Assembly: GCF_022835695.1 (NCBI RefSeq) | Contig: NZ_BQUV01000016.1 | Span: 1 to 51,591, forward strand | Source of the DNA: Bradyrhizobium sp. Ce-3 | GTDB taxonomy: Bacteria > Pseudomonadota > Alphaproteobacteria > Rhizobiales > Xanthobacteraceae | Direction of reading: 5' to 3' | Length of the DNA: 51,591 nt | Part shown: positions 42,057 through 50,500 of the stretch, in pieces | How the letters are laid out: each line of letters starts with the position of its first letter | Position numbering within the stretch: position 1 is the stretch's first letter | Translations under genes and position numbers: made by a program | Notes under the pieces: generated by a model | What the model was told of the DNA's origin: nothing | What the model saw: the letters and a program-made list of their open reading frames with translations, nothing else | The model's database searches: none

Positions 42057-42839
42057 ATGTCCAAGGATGGTTTGTGCGCGATCGTGACGGGATCGGCATC
42101 GGGACTCGGCGCCGCCACCGCGCAAATCCTCGCCACGCCGGGCGCGCGCCTCGTCATCAACTATTCCAACAGCAAGGCGGAAGCCGAAGCGACCGCGGAA
42201 GCCTGCCGCAAGCAGGGCGCCGAGGTGCTGGTGGTGCAGGGCGACGTCTCGCGCGATGAAGACTGCAAGACAATCGCAGCCGCCGCGCAGGGCTGGGGGC
42301 GGCTCGACGTGCTCGTCAACAATGCCGGCACCACCAAGCATGTGCCGCATCACGATCTCGACGGCCTGACCGCGGAGGATTTCCAGCGCATCTACGCCGT
42401 CAACACCATCGGTCCGTTCCAGATGGTTCGTGCCGCGCGCGCTTTGCTCGAAGCCGGAGCGAAGGCATCCGGCCGTCCGTCGGCGGTGGTCAACGTGTCC
42501 TCGGTTGCCGGCATTTCCGGCGGCGGTTCGTCGGTCGCCTATGCCGCGAGCAAGGGCGCGCTCAACACCATGACGCAGTCGCTGGCGCGCGCGCTGGCGC
42601 CGCTGATCCGCGTCAACACCGTGTGCCCGGGCTATATCGATACGCCCTGGTTCACCAAGGGCCGCGGCGAGGCGGGCGCAAAGCAGGTGCGCGATGCCGT
42701 GGTCGCGCGCGTGCCGCTGAAGGTCGCGTCGACCGCCGAGGATATCGCCAACCTGGTTTGCTTCCTGGCGAGCCCGGCGTCGAGCAACATGACCGGCGAG
42801 TTCGTCCGCATGGACGCCGGCATGCATCTGATTCAGTGA
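42057..42839 (+). CDS. SDR-family oxidoreductase
   Basis: A 260-residue protein with the short-chain dehydrogenase signatures: cofactor loop VTGSASGLGAATAQ, NNAG (LDVLVNNAGTT), catalytic Ser in NVSSVAG, and the YAASKG active-site Tyr/Lys pair. It ends with a typical GEFVRMDAGMHL tail. It reduces or oxidises a carbonyl or alcohol with NAD(P)H. Substrate is unknown. AAGGAAA precedes ATG codons at 42051 and 42057, and either could be used. It is about 100 bases after the lactonase gene and may share a transcript. A strong terminator follows. Confidence 0.92.
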   Translation: MSKDGLCAIVTGSASGLGAATAQILATPGARLVINYSNSKAEAEATAEACRKQGAEVLVVQGDVSRDEDCKTIAAAAQGWGRLDVLVNNAGTTKHVPHHDLDGLTAEDFQRIYAVNTIGPFQMVRAARALLEAGAKASGRPSAVVNVSSVAGISGGGSSVAYAASKGALNTMTQSLARALAPLIRVNTVCPGYIDTPWFTKGRGEAGAKQVRDAVVARVPLKVASTAEDIANLVCFLASPASSNMTGEFVRMDAGMHLIQ

Positions 42840-42875
42840 CATAGCTGTCCGCGTCTTCAACTGTCGCAGAAAACG

Positions 42876-42904
42876 AAAATGCCCGGGCCAGGCCCGGGCA
42901 TTTT
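42876..42904. terminator. Bidirectional terminator between the SDR and GlsB-like genes
   Basis: A perfect 14-bp inverted repeat (aaaatgcccgggcc, one base, ggcccgggcatttt) has an A-run on the left and a T-run on the right. It can end both convergent transcripts. Confidence 0.93.
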
Positions 42905-42931
42905 GATTTTGAGCCGGTTACGGCTTGGCCG

Positions 42932-43210
42932 TCACTTGTTTCCGATATCCGGGATCACGCGCGCGGCGACCAGCCTGTTCCAGATGAACAGCACCACCAG
43001 CGCGCCGATCGTGGCGGTGATGAAGCCGGCGCCTTGTTCAGGACCGTAATGGCCGATCGCCTGGCCGATGAAGGTCGCGAGAAACGCGCCGACGATGCCG
43101 AGCACGGTGGTGAGAATGAAGCCGCTTGGATTGTTCGGTCCCGGTGACAGGAACCGCGCGATGATCCCCGCGACAAAGCCGACGATGATGACCCAGATGA
43201 TGCCGCCCAT
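42932..43210 (-). CDS. GlsB/YeaQ/YmgE-family stress membrane protein
   Basis: A 92-residue protein with three hydrophobic segments: IWVIIVGFVAGIIARFL, then the Gly-rich GFILTTVLGIVGAFLATFIG, then FITATIGALVVLFIWNRL. This matches the small transglycosylase-associated (YeaQ/YmgE) membrane family induced by envelope or osmotic stress; the exact role is unknown. GAGGAGGAC precedes the ATG. It lies 36 bases downstream of the YidB-like gene on the same strand. Confidence 0.9.
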   Translation of the reverse strand: MGGIIWVIIVGFVAGIIARFLSPGPNNPSGFILTTVLGIVGAFLATFIGQAIGHYGPEQGAGFITATIGALVVLFIWNRLVAARVIPDIGNK

Positions 43211-43246
43211 GACTGTCGTCCTCCTCAGATGGAATCAACGCCGCCG

Positions 43247-43852
43247 CTACAGCCTGCGGTGCAGCTCGTCGCCGCTCGGCAGCCGCCCGTCGGGCGTCAG
43301 GTGATTGATCGCGTCGGGCAGATACTGGCTCAAGCCCTGCAGTAGTTGGTCGCGCGACATGCCGCTCTGCGACGCCAGCGAGTCGATCTGGTCGGCGCCG
43401 AGCGCGTTGGCGAGATCGCCGGGCGCGATTTGCTTGTTGGGCCCGTTGCTGACCCAGGAATTGGCCGCATCGCCATGACCCTTCTGCTGCAACTGGTTGA
43501 GCAGATCGCCGAGGCCGCCGCTCAGCACGCTGCCGGCTGCGCCGCCGGCCAGCAGTCCGCCAAGACCGCCCTTCAAGAGATCGCCGAGCCCGCCGCCACC
43601 GGCGCCGCCGGGCAGGCCTGCGGTGACGTTGCCGGGAGGAAGCGGCGGCGCTTGCGCCGGCTTCGGCTCAGGGGCGTTCGCATCGGCCTGGCCGCCCGAG
43701 AAATGCTTGACCGCCTTCCAGGCGAGCAGCGCCAGGATGGCCATCGTCATCGGCGACATTCCGCCGCCGCTGGAGCTGTCGGATTGTGTGCTTGGCGCGC
43801 TCGGTCCGCGCGGGCCGTTCTGCATGCCGTTGAGTACGTCGAGTAGACCCAT
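43247..43852 (-). CDS. YidB-like DUF937 protein
   Basis: A 201-residue protein starting MGLLDVLNGMQNGPRG. It has a hydrophobic stretch (MTMAILALLAWKAVKHF), a Gly/Leu-rich middle (GGLGDLLKGGLGGLLAGG) and a conserved C-terminal segment with GDLANALGADQIDSLASQ and LPDAINHLTPDGRLP, all characteristic of the YidB (DUF937) family. Function is unknown. CAGGAGACG precedes the ATG at 43852; the frame is open beyond that, but the extra residues lack family features. It is probably co-transcribed with the GlsB-like gene. Confidence 0.85.
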   Translation of the reverse strand: MGLLDVLNGMQNGPRGPSAPSTQSDSSSGGGMSPMTMAILALLAWKAVKHFSGGQADANAPEPKPAQAPPLPPGNVTAGLPGGAGGGGLGDLLKGGLGGLLAGGAAGSVLSGGLGDLLNQLQQKGHGDAANSWVSNGPNKQIAPGDLANALGADQIDSLASQSGMSRDQLLQGLSQYLPDAINHLTPDGRLPSGDELHRRL

Positions 43853-44027
43853 GATCGTCTCCTGCCGCAACCGTGCCCCGAGCGGGAAACATAGCTTCGG
43901 CCCATGACGGTTACAAGGCGGGCCGCCCGGCGGCGGTGCGTCGAAATAGGCAGGCAACTCCAGGTCTGCTATCGAGGTCTGCTATCGAAGTCCGCTATCG
44001 AACCCTGATGAATGGACGTTTAGCCAG

Positions 44028-45053
44028 ATGAACGAGGACCGGCCGATCGGGATCGCAGGCGCCGGAAGCATCGGCTGCTTCGTCGGCGGCATGCTGGCTG
44101 CGTCCGGTCGCCGCGTCGCGCTGCTGGCGCGGCCGCGGCTGATCCAGGAGGTCACCGCGCATGGCTTGCGGCTCTCCAGTTTCGACGGCTCGCAACAGAC
44201 GGTATCCGCGGACAGGCTGGTGCTGTCGGATGATCCGTCGATGCTGCGCGCCGTTCAGACGCTGCTGGTGACGGTGAAGAGCGCCGACACCGGCGAGATC
44301 GCCGAATTGATCGGGCGTCATGCACCGGCCGATGCCGTGGTGATCAGCCTGCAGAACGGCGTCGGCAATGTGCCTGTTCTGCGCGACCGCTTGCCGCGCC
44401 GCACGGTGCTCGGCGGCATGGTGCCGTTCAACGTGGTCGCGCTCGGCGACGGCCGCTTCCATCGCTCGACCTCGGGCGACATCGTGATCGCGCAGGATGA
44501 TTCCGGTACCGCGGCGCGGCTCTCGGCACCTGGCCTTGCGATCGAGGCCACCTCCAATATCGACGGCGTGCAGTGGGGCAAGCTGATCGTCAATCTCAAC
44601 AACGCGCTCAACGCGCTGTCCAACATTCCGTTGCGGCAACAACTGGCACAGCGGGGCTGGCGCCAACTGCTCGCCGACCAGATGGCCGAAGGTCTGGCCG
44701 CGGTGCGCGCCGAAGCCATCGCACCGGTGTTGCCGACGCCGCTGCCTTCGAGCTGGATGCCGGCCCTGTTGCGGCTGCCGGATGCGCTGTTCGACATGCT
44801 GCTCGGCCGCACCATGAAGATCGATCCTGAAGCGCGCTCCTCGATGTGGGAGGATCTGCAGCGCGGCCGCCGCACCGAGATCGACTATCTGCAGGGCGTG
44901 ATTGTCGCGATCGCGGATCGCCGCGGCCTCAAGGCTCCGCTGTCGCGCCGCGTCATCGCGCTGATCCGGCAGGCGGAGGCCGACGGCAAGGGATCGCCGG
45001 GGCTGACGGCTGAGCAGATTCGCGATGGACAACCGAGGAGGTCAACATCATGA
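44028..45053 (+). CDS. 2-dehydropantoate 2-reductase family protein
   Basis: A 341-residue protein with an N-terminal Rossmann motif GIAGAGSIGCFVGG, VISLQNGVGN, the Lys-containing WGKLIVNLNNALNALSN and the C-terminal EIDYLQGVIV. These are the key segments of ketopantoate reductase (PanE/ApbA), which makes pantoate for coenzyme A with NADPH. A role as the true PanE is not certain because rhizobia carry several paralogues, so no symbol is given. Its stop overlaps the start of a small exported protein gene (ATGA). Confidence 0.88.
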   Translation: MNEDRPIGIAGAGSIGCFVGGMLAASGRRVALLARPRLIQEVTAHGLRLSSFDGSQQTVSADRLVLSDDPSMLRAVQTLLVTVKSADTGEIAELIGRHAPADAVVISLQNGVGNVPVLRDRLPRRTVLGGMVPFNVVALGDGRFHRSTSGDIVIAQDDSGTAARLSAPGLAIEATSNIDGVQWGKLIVNLNNALNALSNIPLRQQLAQRGWRQLLADQMAEGLAAVRAEAIAPVLPTPLPSSWMPALLRLPDALFDMLLGRTMKIDPEARSSMWEDLQRGRRTEIDYLQGVIVAIADRRGLKAPLSRRVIALIRQAEADGKGSPGLTAEQIRDGQPRRSTS

Positions 45054-45259
45054 AACGATCCTGCATCACGCTGCTCACGCTTGTTGTGCTGGGCTTGGGG
45101 CCGGTTCGCGCGGCGCCGCCGACCGTCACGCCATCGCCGGGCTACGATGCGCGCCTGCAGGAGCAGCGCGCGGCGATGTCCGGGAGGTCGAGCCAATCGG
45201 CCGTGTCGGCGCACAAGCCGGCCGCGCATCGCCACCACACGCGCGGTCGCGCGCGCTGA
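45050..45259 (+). CDS. Small exported hypothetical protein
   Basis: The 69-residue product has a signal peptide (MKRSCITLLTLVVLGLGPVR, cleaved near AAPP) and a polar mature part that ends in a His/Arg-rich patch (HRHHTRGRAR). No domain is recognised. The ATG overlaps the stop of the ketopantoate reductase-like gene, and the next gene starts 22 bases later, so the three are probably one operon. Confidence 0.65.
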   Translation: MKRSCITLLTLVVLGLGPVRAAPPTVTPSPGYDARLQEQRAAMSGRSSQSAVSAHKPAAHRHHTRGRAR

Positions 45260-45281
45260 TCAATCGCAAAGAAGACCTCAG

Positions 45282-45704
45282 ATGAAGCGGCTCGTTCTCG
45301 CGCTCACCCTTCTGCTTGGCCCGGTTGCGGCTGCCAGCGCCGCCGACTATGCCGGTTCGATCAGTGCCTACCGGCACGCCAACCGCATGCCGGCGGTGAA
45401 GCTCGACGCGAAGCTGAATGCGATGGCCTTGAGGCAGGCGCAGGCGATGTCGGCGAGCGGATCGGTCAGCCATTCAGCGGGCGGCAGCTTCTTCACGCGC
45501 ATCGCGCCGCTGAAGAAACAGCGGGCCGCCGAAAATATCGGCGCAGGGTTCATCGCCTTTGCCGAGATGCTGAAGCAGTGGGAGAACTCACCGGGGCATC
45601 GCGAGAACCTGCTGATGCCGGGCGCCAAGCGCGTCGGTGTGGCCTATGTCGACAATCCGAAGTCGCCGTACCGCAGGTTCTGGGCGATGGTGATTACCGA
45701 TTGA
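45282..45704 (+). CDS. CAP-domain (SCP/PR1-like) exported protein
   Basis: A 140-residue protein with a signal peptide ending ASAAD. The CAP-superfamily segments are ISAYRHANRMPAVKLDAKL, SVSHSAGGSF, AAENIGAGF and the block WENSPGHRENLLMPGAKRVG. CAP proteins are secreted and in bacteria have no settled function; several bind lipids or have protease or nuclease claims. The ATG at 45282 begins the signal peptide, while the frame opens at 45081 within the previous gene. It is 22 bases after that gene. Confidence 0.87.
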   Translation: MKRLVLALTLLLGPVAAASAADYAGSISAYRHANRMPAVKLDAKLNAMALRQAQAMSASGSVSHSAGGSFFTRIAPLKKQRAAENIGAGFIAFAEMLKQWENSPGHRENLLMPGAKRVGVAYVDNPKSPYRRFWAMVITD

Positions 45705-45713
45705 CGCAACGTC

Positions 45714-45761
45714 GCGTTTTCGAGCGGAAGTGGATCCTGTTCGCTTGAAGAAAACGCGTCA
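45714..45761. repeat. Short palindromic repeat, family F copy 2
   Basis: 'gcgttttcgagcggaagtgg' is answered by 'cgcttgaagaaaacgcgtc', as in the diverged copy at 9256-9303. It lies between convergent gene ends, 14 bases before the next stop codon, and may terminate transcripts. Confidence 0.65.
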
Positions 45762-45775
45762 ACGATAAAGCGGCG

Positions 45776-46417
45776 CTAGTTGCGCTTCGCGACCTTGGTC
45801 GGCGGCGGCGAGGCCGGCGTGAACAGTTTCTTCAGGCCGTCCAGTCCGTCGGAGAGTCGCGGCCAGTCGCACGAGAACGTGCCCTTCACGCAACTCGCCG
45901 CCTGTGGCCGCACCCTGGGAAGCGGGGCGGCGGCGCGTGGCTTGACCGGGCGTGCGACCGGGCCTCTTGCCGGTTCGCTGTGCAGTGACGCCTGCTGGAT
46001 CTGCGGCGGCCGCTCCTGCGGCTTCTCCTGCCGCTCGAGCTGCTTGGCATTGAACGCGGCGACGATGCGCGAGCGGCGCTGCTGCTCGAGATAGCCGGTA
46101 TATTCCTGGTCGATCTGCTTCTGCTCGTCCGGCGTCGGATTGGGACCTGCGATGTCGAAGCTGCGGTCCTGCATGAAGTCGTAATAGGTGTAGCCGCCGC
46201 CTGCCTTGCGGCGTCCGGCGAACTTGGCGTTGCAATCGGCGAGTTGCGCGGTCCGGTCTTCCTTGATCTTCGCCTTCTCGGCGAGGTCGGCGCAATCCTC
46301 AAAATCCTTCGGCCCGCTGCGCCACCATTGCGCATGCGCGCTCATCGGCACCAGCGCGAGCGCGGCAACGAAAACGGCAACAGCCAACGTCGATGATCGT
46401 GACGGCATCACGGACAT
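45776..46417 (-). CDS. Exported hypothetical protein
   Basis: A 213-residue protein with a signal peptide (residues about 8-30, ending MSAHAQ). The mature part has WWRSGPKDFEDCADLAEK and four cysteines that could form disulphides, then GGGYTYYDFMQDRSFDIAGP, which looks like a conserved rhizobial segment, and a Pro/Arg-rich C-terminal half. No known domain is recognised. The ATG at 46417 is preferred over the TTG at 46426. It is convergent with the CAP gene. Confidence 0.7.
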   Translation of the reverse strand: MSVMPSRSSTLAVAVFVAALALVPMSAHAQWWRSGPKDFEDCADLAEKAKIKEDRTAQLADCNAKFAGRRKAGGGYTYYDFMQDRSFDIAGPNPTPDEQKQIDQEYTGYLEQQRRSRIVAAFNAKQLERQEKPQERPPQIQQASLHSEPARGPVARPVKPRAAAPLPRVRPQAASCVKGTFSCDWPRLSDGLDGLKKLFTPASPPPTKVAKRN

Positions 46418-46624
46418 TGCAAGCAAACCCGAACGACACAGAGTGAGCGGATTGTCGCCATTTTAGTGACGCTTGTCACCCCGGAACCGAACGATTTCCC
46501 TGACCAATTAAGTCGCAGATCAGCCGTTTGGCCCGATCAAGTAATCGCTCTACGCAATTGCAATATTTAAAGAATTTTTGCGGCAATGGCGTGCCGGCAA
46601 CTGGAACAATTCGCCTTGAATCGT

Positions 46625-47722
46625 TCACTTCACCCGATGCAGCAGGGCTACGAGTTCCGCCTGCCGGTGCGTGCCGGTCTTCTGGAAGATCGTCTTGAGC
46701 TGATTGCGCGCGGTGGCCAGGGCGACGCCGGCCTCCTGCGCGGCGGCTTCGACTGAATCGCCGCGCGCAAGCCGCGCCGCGAGGCGCGCCTGCGCCGGCG
46801 TCAGCTCGAAGGTCGCCGCCAGCAGTGCCTGGTCGAATGCGGCGCTGCCTTCGAGATCGCGGATCAACAGGATCGCGCGCGCGCCCAGGAACGGCGATCG
46901 CGCCGCGGGCGGCACCGGCTGCAGCTGGATCACGATCGGCCGCTTGTCGATCCTGCGCATCACGATCGGCGGCGACGGTAGCGGGTGCAGGTCCGAGCTG
47001 TGCGCCAGCTGGTCGATCAGCCGCGTCAGGTCGGCATTGGCCTGCCGGTCGAGCAGGCTGAGGCGGTTGTTGCGGATCGCAAGCTCATGGCCGAGGCAGG
47101 CTTCGGCCTGGCTGTTCATGCCGATGATGGCGCCGAAGCGGCCGACCGCAATCGCGGCGACCTGGATCAGATCGAGCGCGCCGGTGATGCCGGTAAGCGC
47201 AGTGCGGCCGACCACGGTGGACAACGTCGCGGCTTCGGTGAGCCGCGCCGACACGCGCGACAGCGCCTTGACCTCGTCGGCATCGAACATGCCTTCCTTC
47301 GGTGAGCGCTGGATGCTCAGCGCCCACAATGCCGGACCGGCGTGGAAGCCGATCGCGGCAAACCATTTCAGCCCGAACTCACCGAGCGTTGCGTAAAGCG
47401 GATCGCGCAGCATCTCGGCTTCGGACTCGAACAGGTTCGCATCGGTGATGACGTCGACGCCGGCATGCATCAGCGGCACGCCGCGTGCCGCGCGGATGTC
47501 GGTCAGATGAAGATTGTGCGGGAAATAGGTCTTGGTGAAGTAATCGCTGATCGATTCCGAGCGCGGAATGTCTTCGGTGCGGATATCGCTCTGAAGCATC
47601 GCAGCCCCGGTCGCGCCGACGGCGGCGCAGACCTCGTCCATGAAGGACGGCCAGGTCGCCGGATCGAGCACCACGTCGCCGAGGCGCGCGGTCACATCGT
47701 CAAGCCTGTGCAGGTCGACCAA
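46625..47722 (-). CDS. LuxR-type helix-turn-helix transcriptional regulator
   Basis: A 365-residue protein starting at TTG with GGAG upstream. The last 65 residues (ELTPAQARLAARLARGDS to LKTIFQKTGTHRQAELVALLHRV) form a LuxR/GerE-type DNA-binding domain. The N-terminal 300 residues have no match to a receiver or the autoinducer-binding domain that I can see; a PAS- or GAF-like sensor is possible. It is a solo regulator with unknown targets. A GTTTCG-N5-CGAAAC inverted repeat at 47755-47771, just upstream, may be an operator. Confidence 0.82.
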   Translation of the reverse strand: MVDLHRLDDVTARLGDVVLDPATWPSFMDEVCAAVGATGAAMLQSDIRTEDIPRSESISDYFTKTYFPHNLHLTDIRAARGVPLMHAGVDVITDANLFESEAEMLRDPLYATLGEFGLKWFAAIGFHAGPALWALSIQRSPKEGMFDADEVKALSRVSARLTEAATLSTVVGRTALTGITGALDLIQVAAIAVGRFGAIIGMNSQAEACLGHELAIRNNRLSLLDRQANADLTRLIDQLAHSSDLHPLPSPPIVMRRIDKRPIVIQLQPVPPAARSPFLGARAILLIRDLEGSAAFDQALLAATFELTPAQARLAARLARGDSVEAAAQEAGVALATARNQLKTIFQKTGTHRQAELVALLHRVK

Positions 47723-47917
47723 AGGTTCAGCTCCGCCCTATGCAGAGTTCCGTTGTTTCGTAGGGCGAAACAGGTTGCGTCTGTCTCCGCCCGGTACCGT
47801 GCATAAGAGTACCCGGCACGCCGCACTTGCAAGTGAAATCGACGGCGCAGCCCGGCGCCGGCCGGCAAACCCTGGCGAAACATCATCGAAAATCGGCGGG
47901 TCCGGCCGATCCGGCCG

Positions 47918-48592
47918 CTACACGGAATGCAAATCCCGGCGGCGATCGGCCTCGGCCAGTGCCACGCGGCAGAAGCTGGCGGCGATCGCGGCCACCTCCT
48001 CGAGCGGCTGCGGATAGTGCTTCGACACCCAGCGCCGGGCGATCGAGATCACGGCGCCGACCATGCCGGTCGAAAGCAGCGTGGCCGTAGTACCCTTGTC
48101 GCTGCGTTTCGGATCGCGTGCCGGCGGCACCAGGATGTCGCTGAATGCGCGCGATGCGTCGAGCGTGACCGCATCGACCGCCGGGCTGATCCCGGTGATC
48201 TCCAGCAGAAACACCCGCGCCGGCTTCGGATGCTCCTTCAACCGCGTGAAATACAGCGTCAGCGCGGCGCGCAGCCGCAGCTCGGCATCGTCGCCGCCGG
48301 AAGCGGCGGCCGCTGCCATTTCCTCGTGCAGATGGTCGACGACATGGTTGTAGGCCGCGATCAGCAGCGCCTCGCTGTTGGCGAAGGATTCGTAGAAATA
48401 GCGCTCGGTCAGCTCGGCCGCTTCGCAGATCGCCTTCACGGTCGCGGCGCGATAGCCGACCTCGCCGTAGACCTCGATCGCCGCGTCGATCAGCTTCAGC
48501 CGCCGCTCGGCGCGGCGTTCCTCGGCGTCCATACCGCCATAGAGGCGGGCTTTCCGGCTGCTTGCCATGGAAAGAGTATTGACACGAGGCAT
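47918..48592 (-). CDS. TetR-family transcriptional regulator
   Basis: A 224-residue protein. The N-terminal DNA-binding domain has RRLKLIDAAIEVYGEVGYRAATVKAICEAA in two parts (residues about 29-58), with the recognition-helix segment LTERYFYESFANSEALL. The C-terminal domain is a ligand-binding helical bundle with no obvious match. It is divergent from the flavin monooxygenase gene and probably represses it together with itself. Starts at 48592, 48568 or 48532 are possible; the first overlaps one operator candidate and lacks a ribosome site. Confidence 0.87.
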   Translation of the reverse strand: MPRVNTLSMASSRKARLYGGMDAEERRAERRLKLIDAAIEVYGEVGYRAATVKAICEAAELTERYFYESFANSEALLIAAYNHVVDHLHEEMAAAAASGGDDAELRLRAALTLYFTRLKEHPKPARVFLLEITGISPAVDAVTLDASRAFSDILVPPARDPKRSDKGTTATLLSTGMVGAVISIARRWVSKHYPQPLEEVAAIAASFCRVALAEADRRRDLHSV

Positions 48593-48629
48593 TGTCAGAT
48601 GTCAAGTTATCTGACAAGATGGATTGTCA
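48580..48629. promoter_or_regulatory. Two identical-geometry operator sites between TetR and monooxygenase genes
   Basis: TGACA-N8-TGTCA occurs at 48580-48597 (spacer cgaggcat) and again at 48612-48629 (spacer agatggat), with centres 32 bp apart. Between them lies a further inverted repeat, TTGTCAGAT-N8-ATCTGACAA (48592-48617). Eighteen-base palindromes of this kind are typical TetR-family sites. The second site lies 25 bases before the monooxygenase ATG; the first overlaps the longest possible TetR start. Confidence 0.72.
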
Positions 48630-48653
48630 AAACGGCCACGGGAGGGTCAGGGC

Positions 48654-50159
48654 ATGTCCGCTCATTTCGACGTGTTGATCGTGGGCGCGGGGCTGTCGGG
48701 CATCGGCGCCGGCTACCATTTGCAGAAGAATTGCCCGGATCGCAGCTACGCCATTCTCGAAGGCCGCGACTGCATCGGCGGTACCTGGGATCTGTTCCGC
48801 TATCCCGGCATCCGCTCCGACTCCGACATGTACACACTCGGCTATTCGTTCCGGCCGTGGACCGAGCCGAAGGCGATCGCCGACGGCCCGTCGATCCTGA
48901 ACTATGTGCGCGAGACCGCGCGCGTCTATGGCATCGACAAGAACATCCGCTTCAACCATCGCGTCATCAGCGCCGACTGGTCATCCGCCGACTCGCAATG
49001 GACGGTCGAGGTCGAGCGCGGGGCGGAGAAGACGATCGAGCGCTTCACCTGCAACTTCCTGTTCATGTGCAGCGGCTACTACAAATACGAGCACGGCTAC
49101 ACGCCTGACTTCCCCGGCATCGCCGATTTCGCCGGCCGCGTCGTCCATCCGCAGAAATGGACCGACGACATCGACTACGCCGGCAAGAAGGTGGTGGTAA
49201 TCGGCAGCGGCGCGACTGCGGTGACGCTGGTGCCGGAAATGGCCAAGACCGCTGCCCATGTCACGATGCTGCAGCGTTCGCCGACCTACGTCGTGGCGCG
49301 GCCGGACGAGGACAAGGTCGCCAACTGGCTGCGGGCGCGGCTGCCCGCAAAACTCGCCTACGGTCTCACGCGCTGGAAGAACGTGCTGTTCGGCATGTAT
49401 TTCTACCGGCTCTGCAAGCGCGATCCGGAGCGCGTCAAGAAGCTGATCCTCGGCGGCGTGCGCCACGCGCTCGGCCCCGACTACGACGTCGCCACCCATT
49501 TCACGCCGAGCTACAATCCGTGGGACCAGCGGCTCTGCCTGGTGCCGAACGGCGATCTGTTCCAGTCGCTGCGCAACGGCGGCTCGTCCGTCGTCACCGA
49601 CCAGATCGAGACCTTCACGCAAGGGGGCATCAAGCTCAAGAGCGGCAATGTGCTCGACGCCGATGTGGTGGTGACCGCGACCGGCCTCGATCTCCAGGTG
49701 CTCGGCGGCCTCGACATCATGGTCGACGGCGCGCCGGTCGATCTGTCGCAGACCATGAACTACAAGGGGCTGATGTATTCGGGCGTGCCGAACCTCGCCG
49801 CCGCGTTCGGCTACACCAACGCGTCCTGGACGCTGAAATGCGACCTGACCTGCGAATATGTCTGCCGCATGCTCAACCACATGAAGGCGAATGGTTACGC
49901 GCAGGTGACGCCGCGGCGGAACGATCCGACCGTGACCGAACTGCCCTGGGTGGATTTTTCCTCCGGCTATATCCAGCGCGCCGCCGCCAGGTTCCCCAAG
50001 CAGGGCTCGCGCCGGCCGTGGCGGCTGTACCAGAACTATGCGCTCGACATCATGACGCTGCGCTTCGGCTCGCTGAAGGATGAAGCGATCGAGTTTCTGC
50101 CGGCACGCCGGGCCAGCGCCGCCGATGCAAGCTCGAAGCCGGCCCGCCAGGTGGCGTAA
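48654..50159 (+). CDS. Flavin-dependent Baeyer-Villiger-type monooxygenase
   Basis: A 501-residue protein with an FAD-binding GAGLSGIG at residues 11-18 and CIGGTWDLFRYPGIRSDS, then the Baeyer-Villiger fingerprint F-x-G-x3-H-x3-W at residues 159-169 (FAGRVVHPQKW). A second dinucleotide site (VVVIGSGATAVTL, about 181-193) binds NADPH. It inserts one oxygen atom into a ketone or oxygenates a soft heteroatom; the substrate is unknown. GGAGGG lies 7 bases before the ATG; the frame opens at 48624. It is divergent from and probably repressed by the TetR protein. Confidence 0.93.
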   Translation: MSAHFDVLIVGAGLSGIGAGYHLQKNCPDRSYAILEGRDCIGGTWDLFRYPGIRSDSDMYTLGYSFRPWTEPKAIADGPSILNYVRETARVYGIDKNIRFNHRVISADWSSADSQWTVEVERGAEKTIERFTCNFLFMCSGYYKYEHGYTPDFPGIADFAGRVVHPQKWTDDIDYAGKKVVVIGSGATAVTLVPEMAKTAAHVTMLQRSPTYVVARPDEDKVANWLRARLPAKLAYGLTRWKNVLFGMYFYRLCKRDPERVKKLILGGVRHALGPDYDVATHFTPSYNPWDQRLCLVPNGDLFQSLRNGGSSVVTDQIETFTQGGIKLKSGNVLDADVVVTATGLDLQVLGGLDIMVDGAPVDLSQTMNYKGLMYSGVPNLAAAFGYTNASWTLKCDLTCEYVCRMLNHMKANGYAQVTPRRNDPTVTELPWVDFSSGYIQRAAARFPKQGSRRPWRLYQNYALDIMTLRFGSLKDEAIEFLPARRASAADASSKPARQVA

Positions 50160-50500
50160 CGGTGACACGCGCGCCCGCCGTGGCCGGGCTGGCGATCACC
50201 CGGCGGCTCTGCTATGGGATGGCGGCGCCCGCATGCTTCGCGCTGCGGGCCGTGCGGTCCCGTAGCTCAGCCGGATAGAGCGACGGTTTCCTAAACCGTA
50301 GGTCGGAAGTTCGAGTCTTCCCGGGATCGCCATTTTCCGCCTGGACGGAGTTTGCTTGCACCCATCGATGGCTGATTTCCGGGATTGCGGCCGGCGCAGC
50401 ACTGCGATGTCCCAAGCGTGTGCCGCCCGGATGCGACTTTCGCTGGAGCTCTGTCGGCGGCAGTGATAACGGCTGACCGGATCATCTCACGACGGGCCGC
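50160..50500. other. Region holding a tRNA gene, otherwise empty
   Basis: Apart from tRNA-Arg at 50256-50332 the 341 bp between the monooxygenase and the TPR gene contain no supported ORF. I looked for a partial second copy of the tRNA 3' end, which would mark an integrated element, and found none within the window. Confidence 0.5.
50256..50332 (+). tRNA. tRNA-Arg (anticodon CCT)
   Basis: The acceptor stem GGTCCCG pairs with CGGGATC (one G-T pair), discriminator G and encoded CCA at 50330-50332. The anticodon arm GACGGTTTCCTAAACCGT places CCT in the loop, so it reads AGG codons. The D arm contains AGCTCAGCCGGATAGAGC and the T arm TTCGAGT within a GGAAG/CTTCC stem. All arms fold. Confidence 0.97.
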
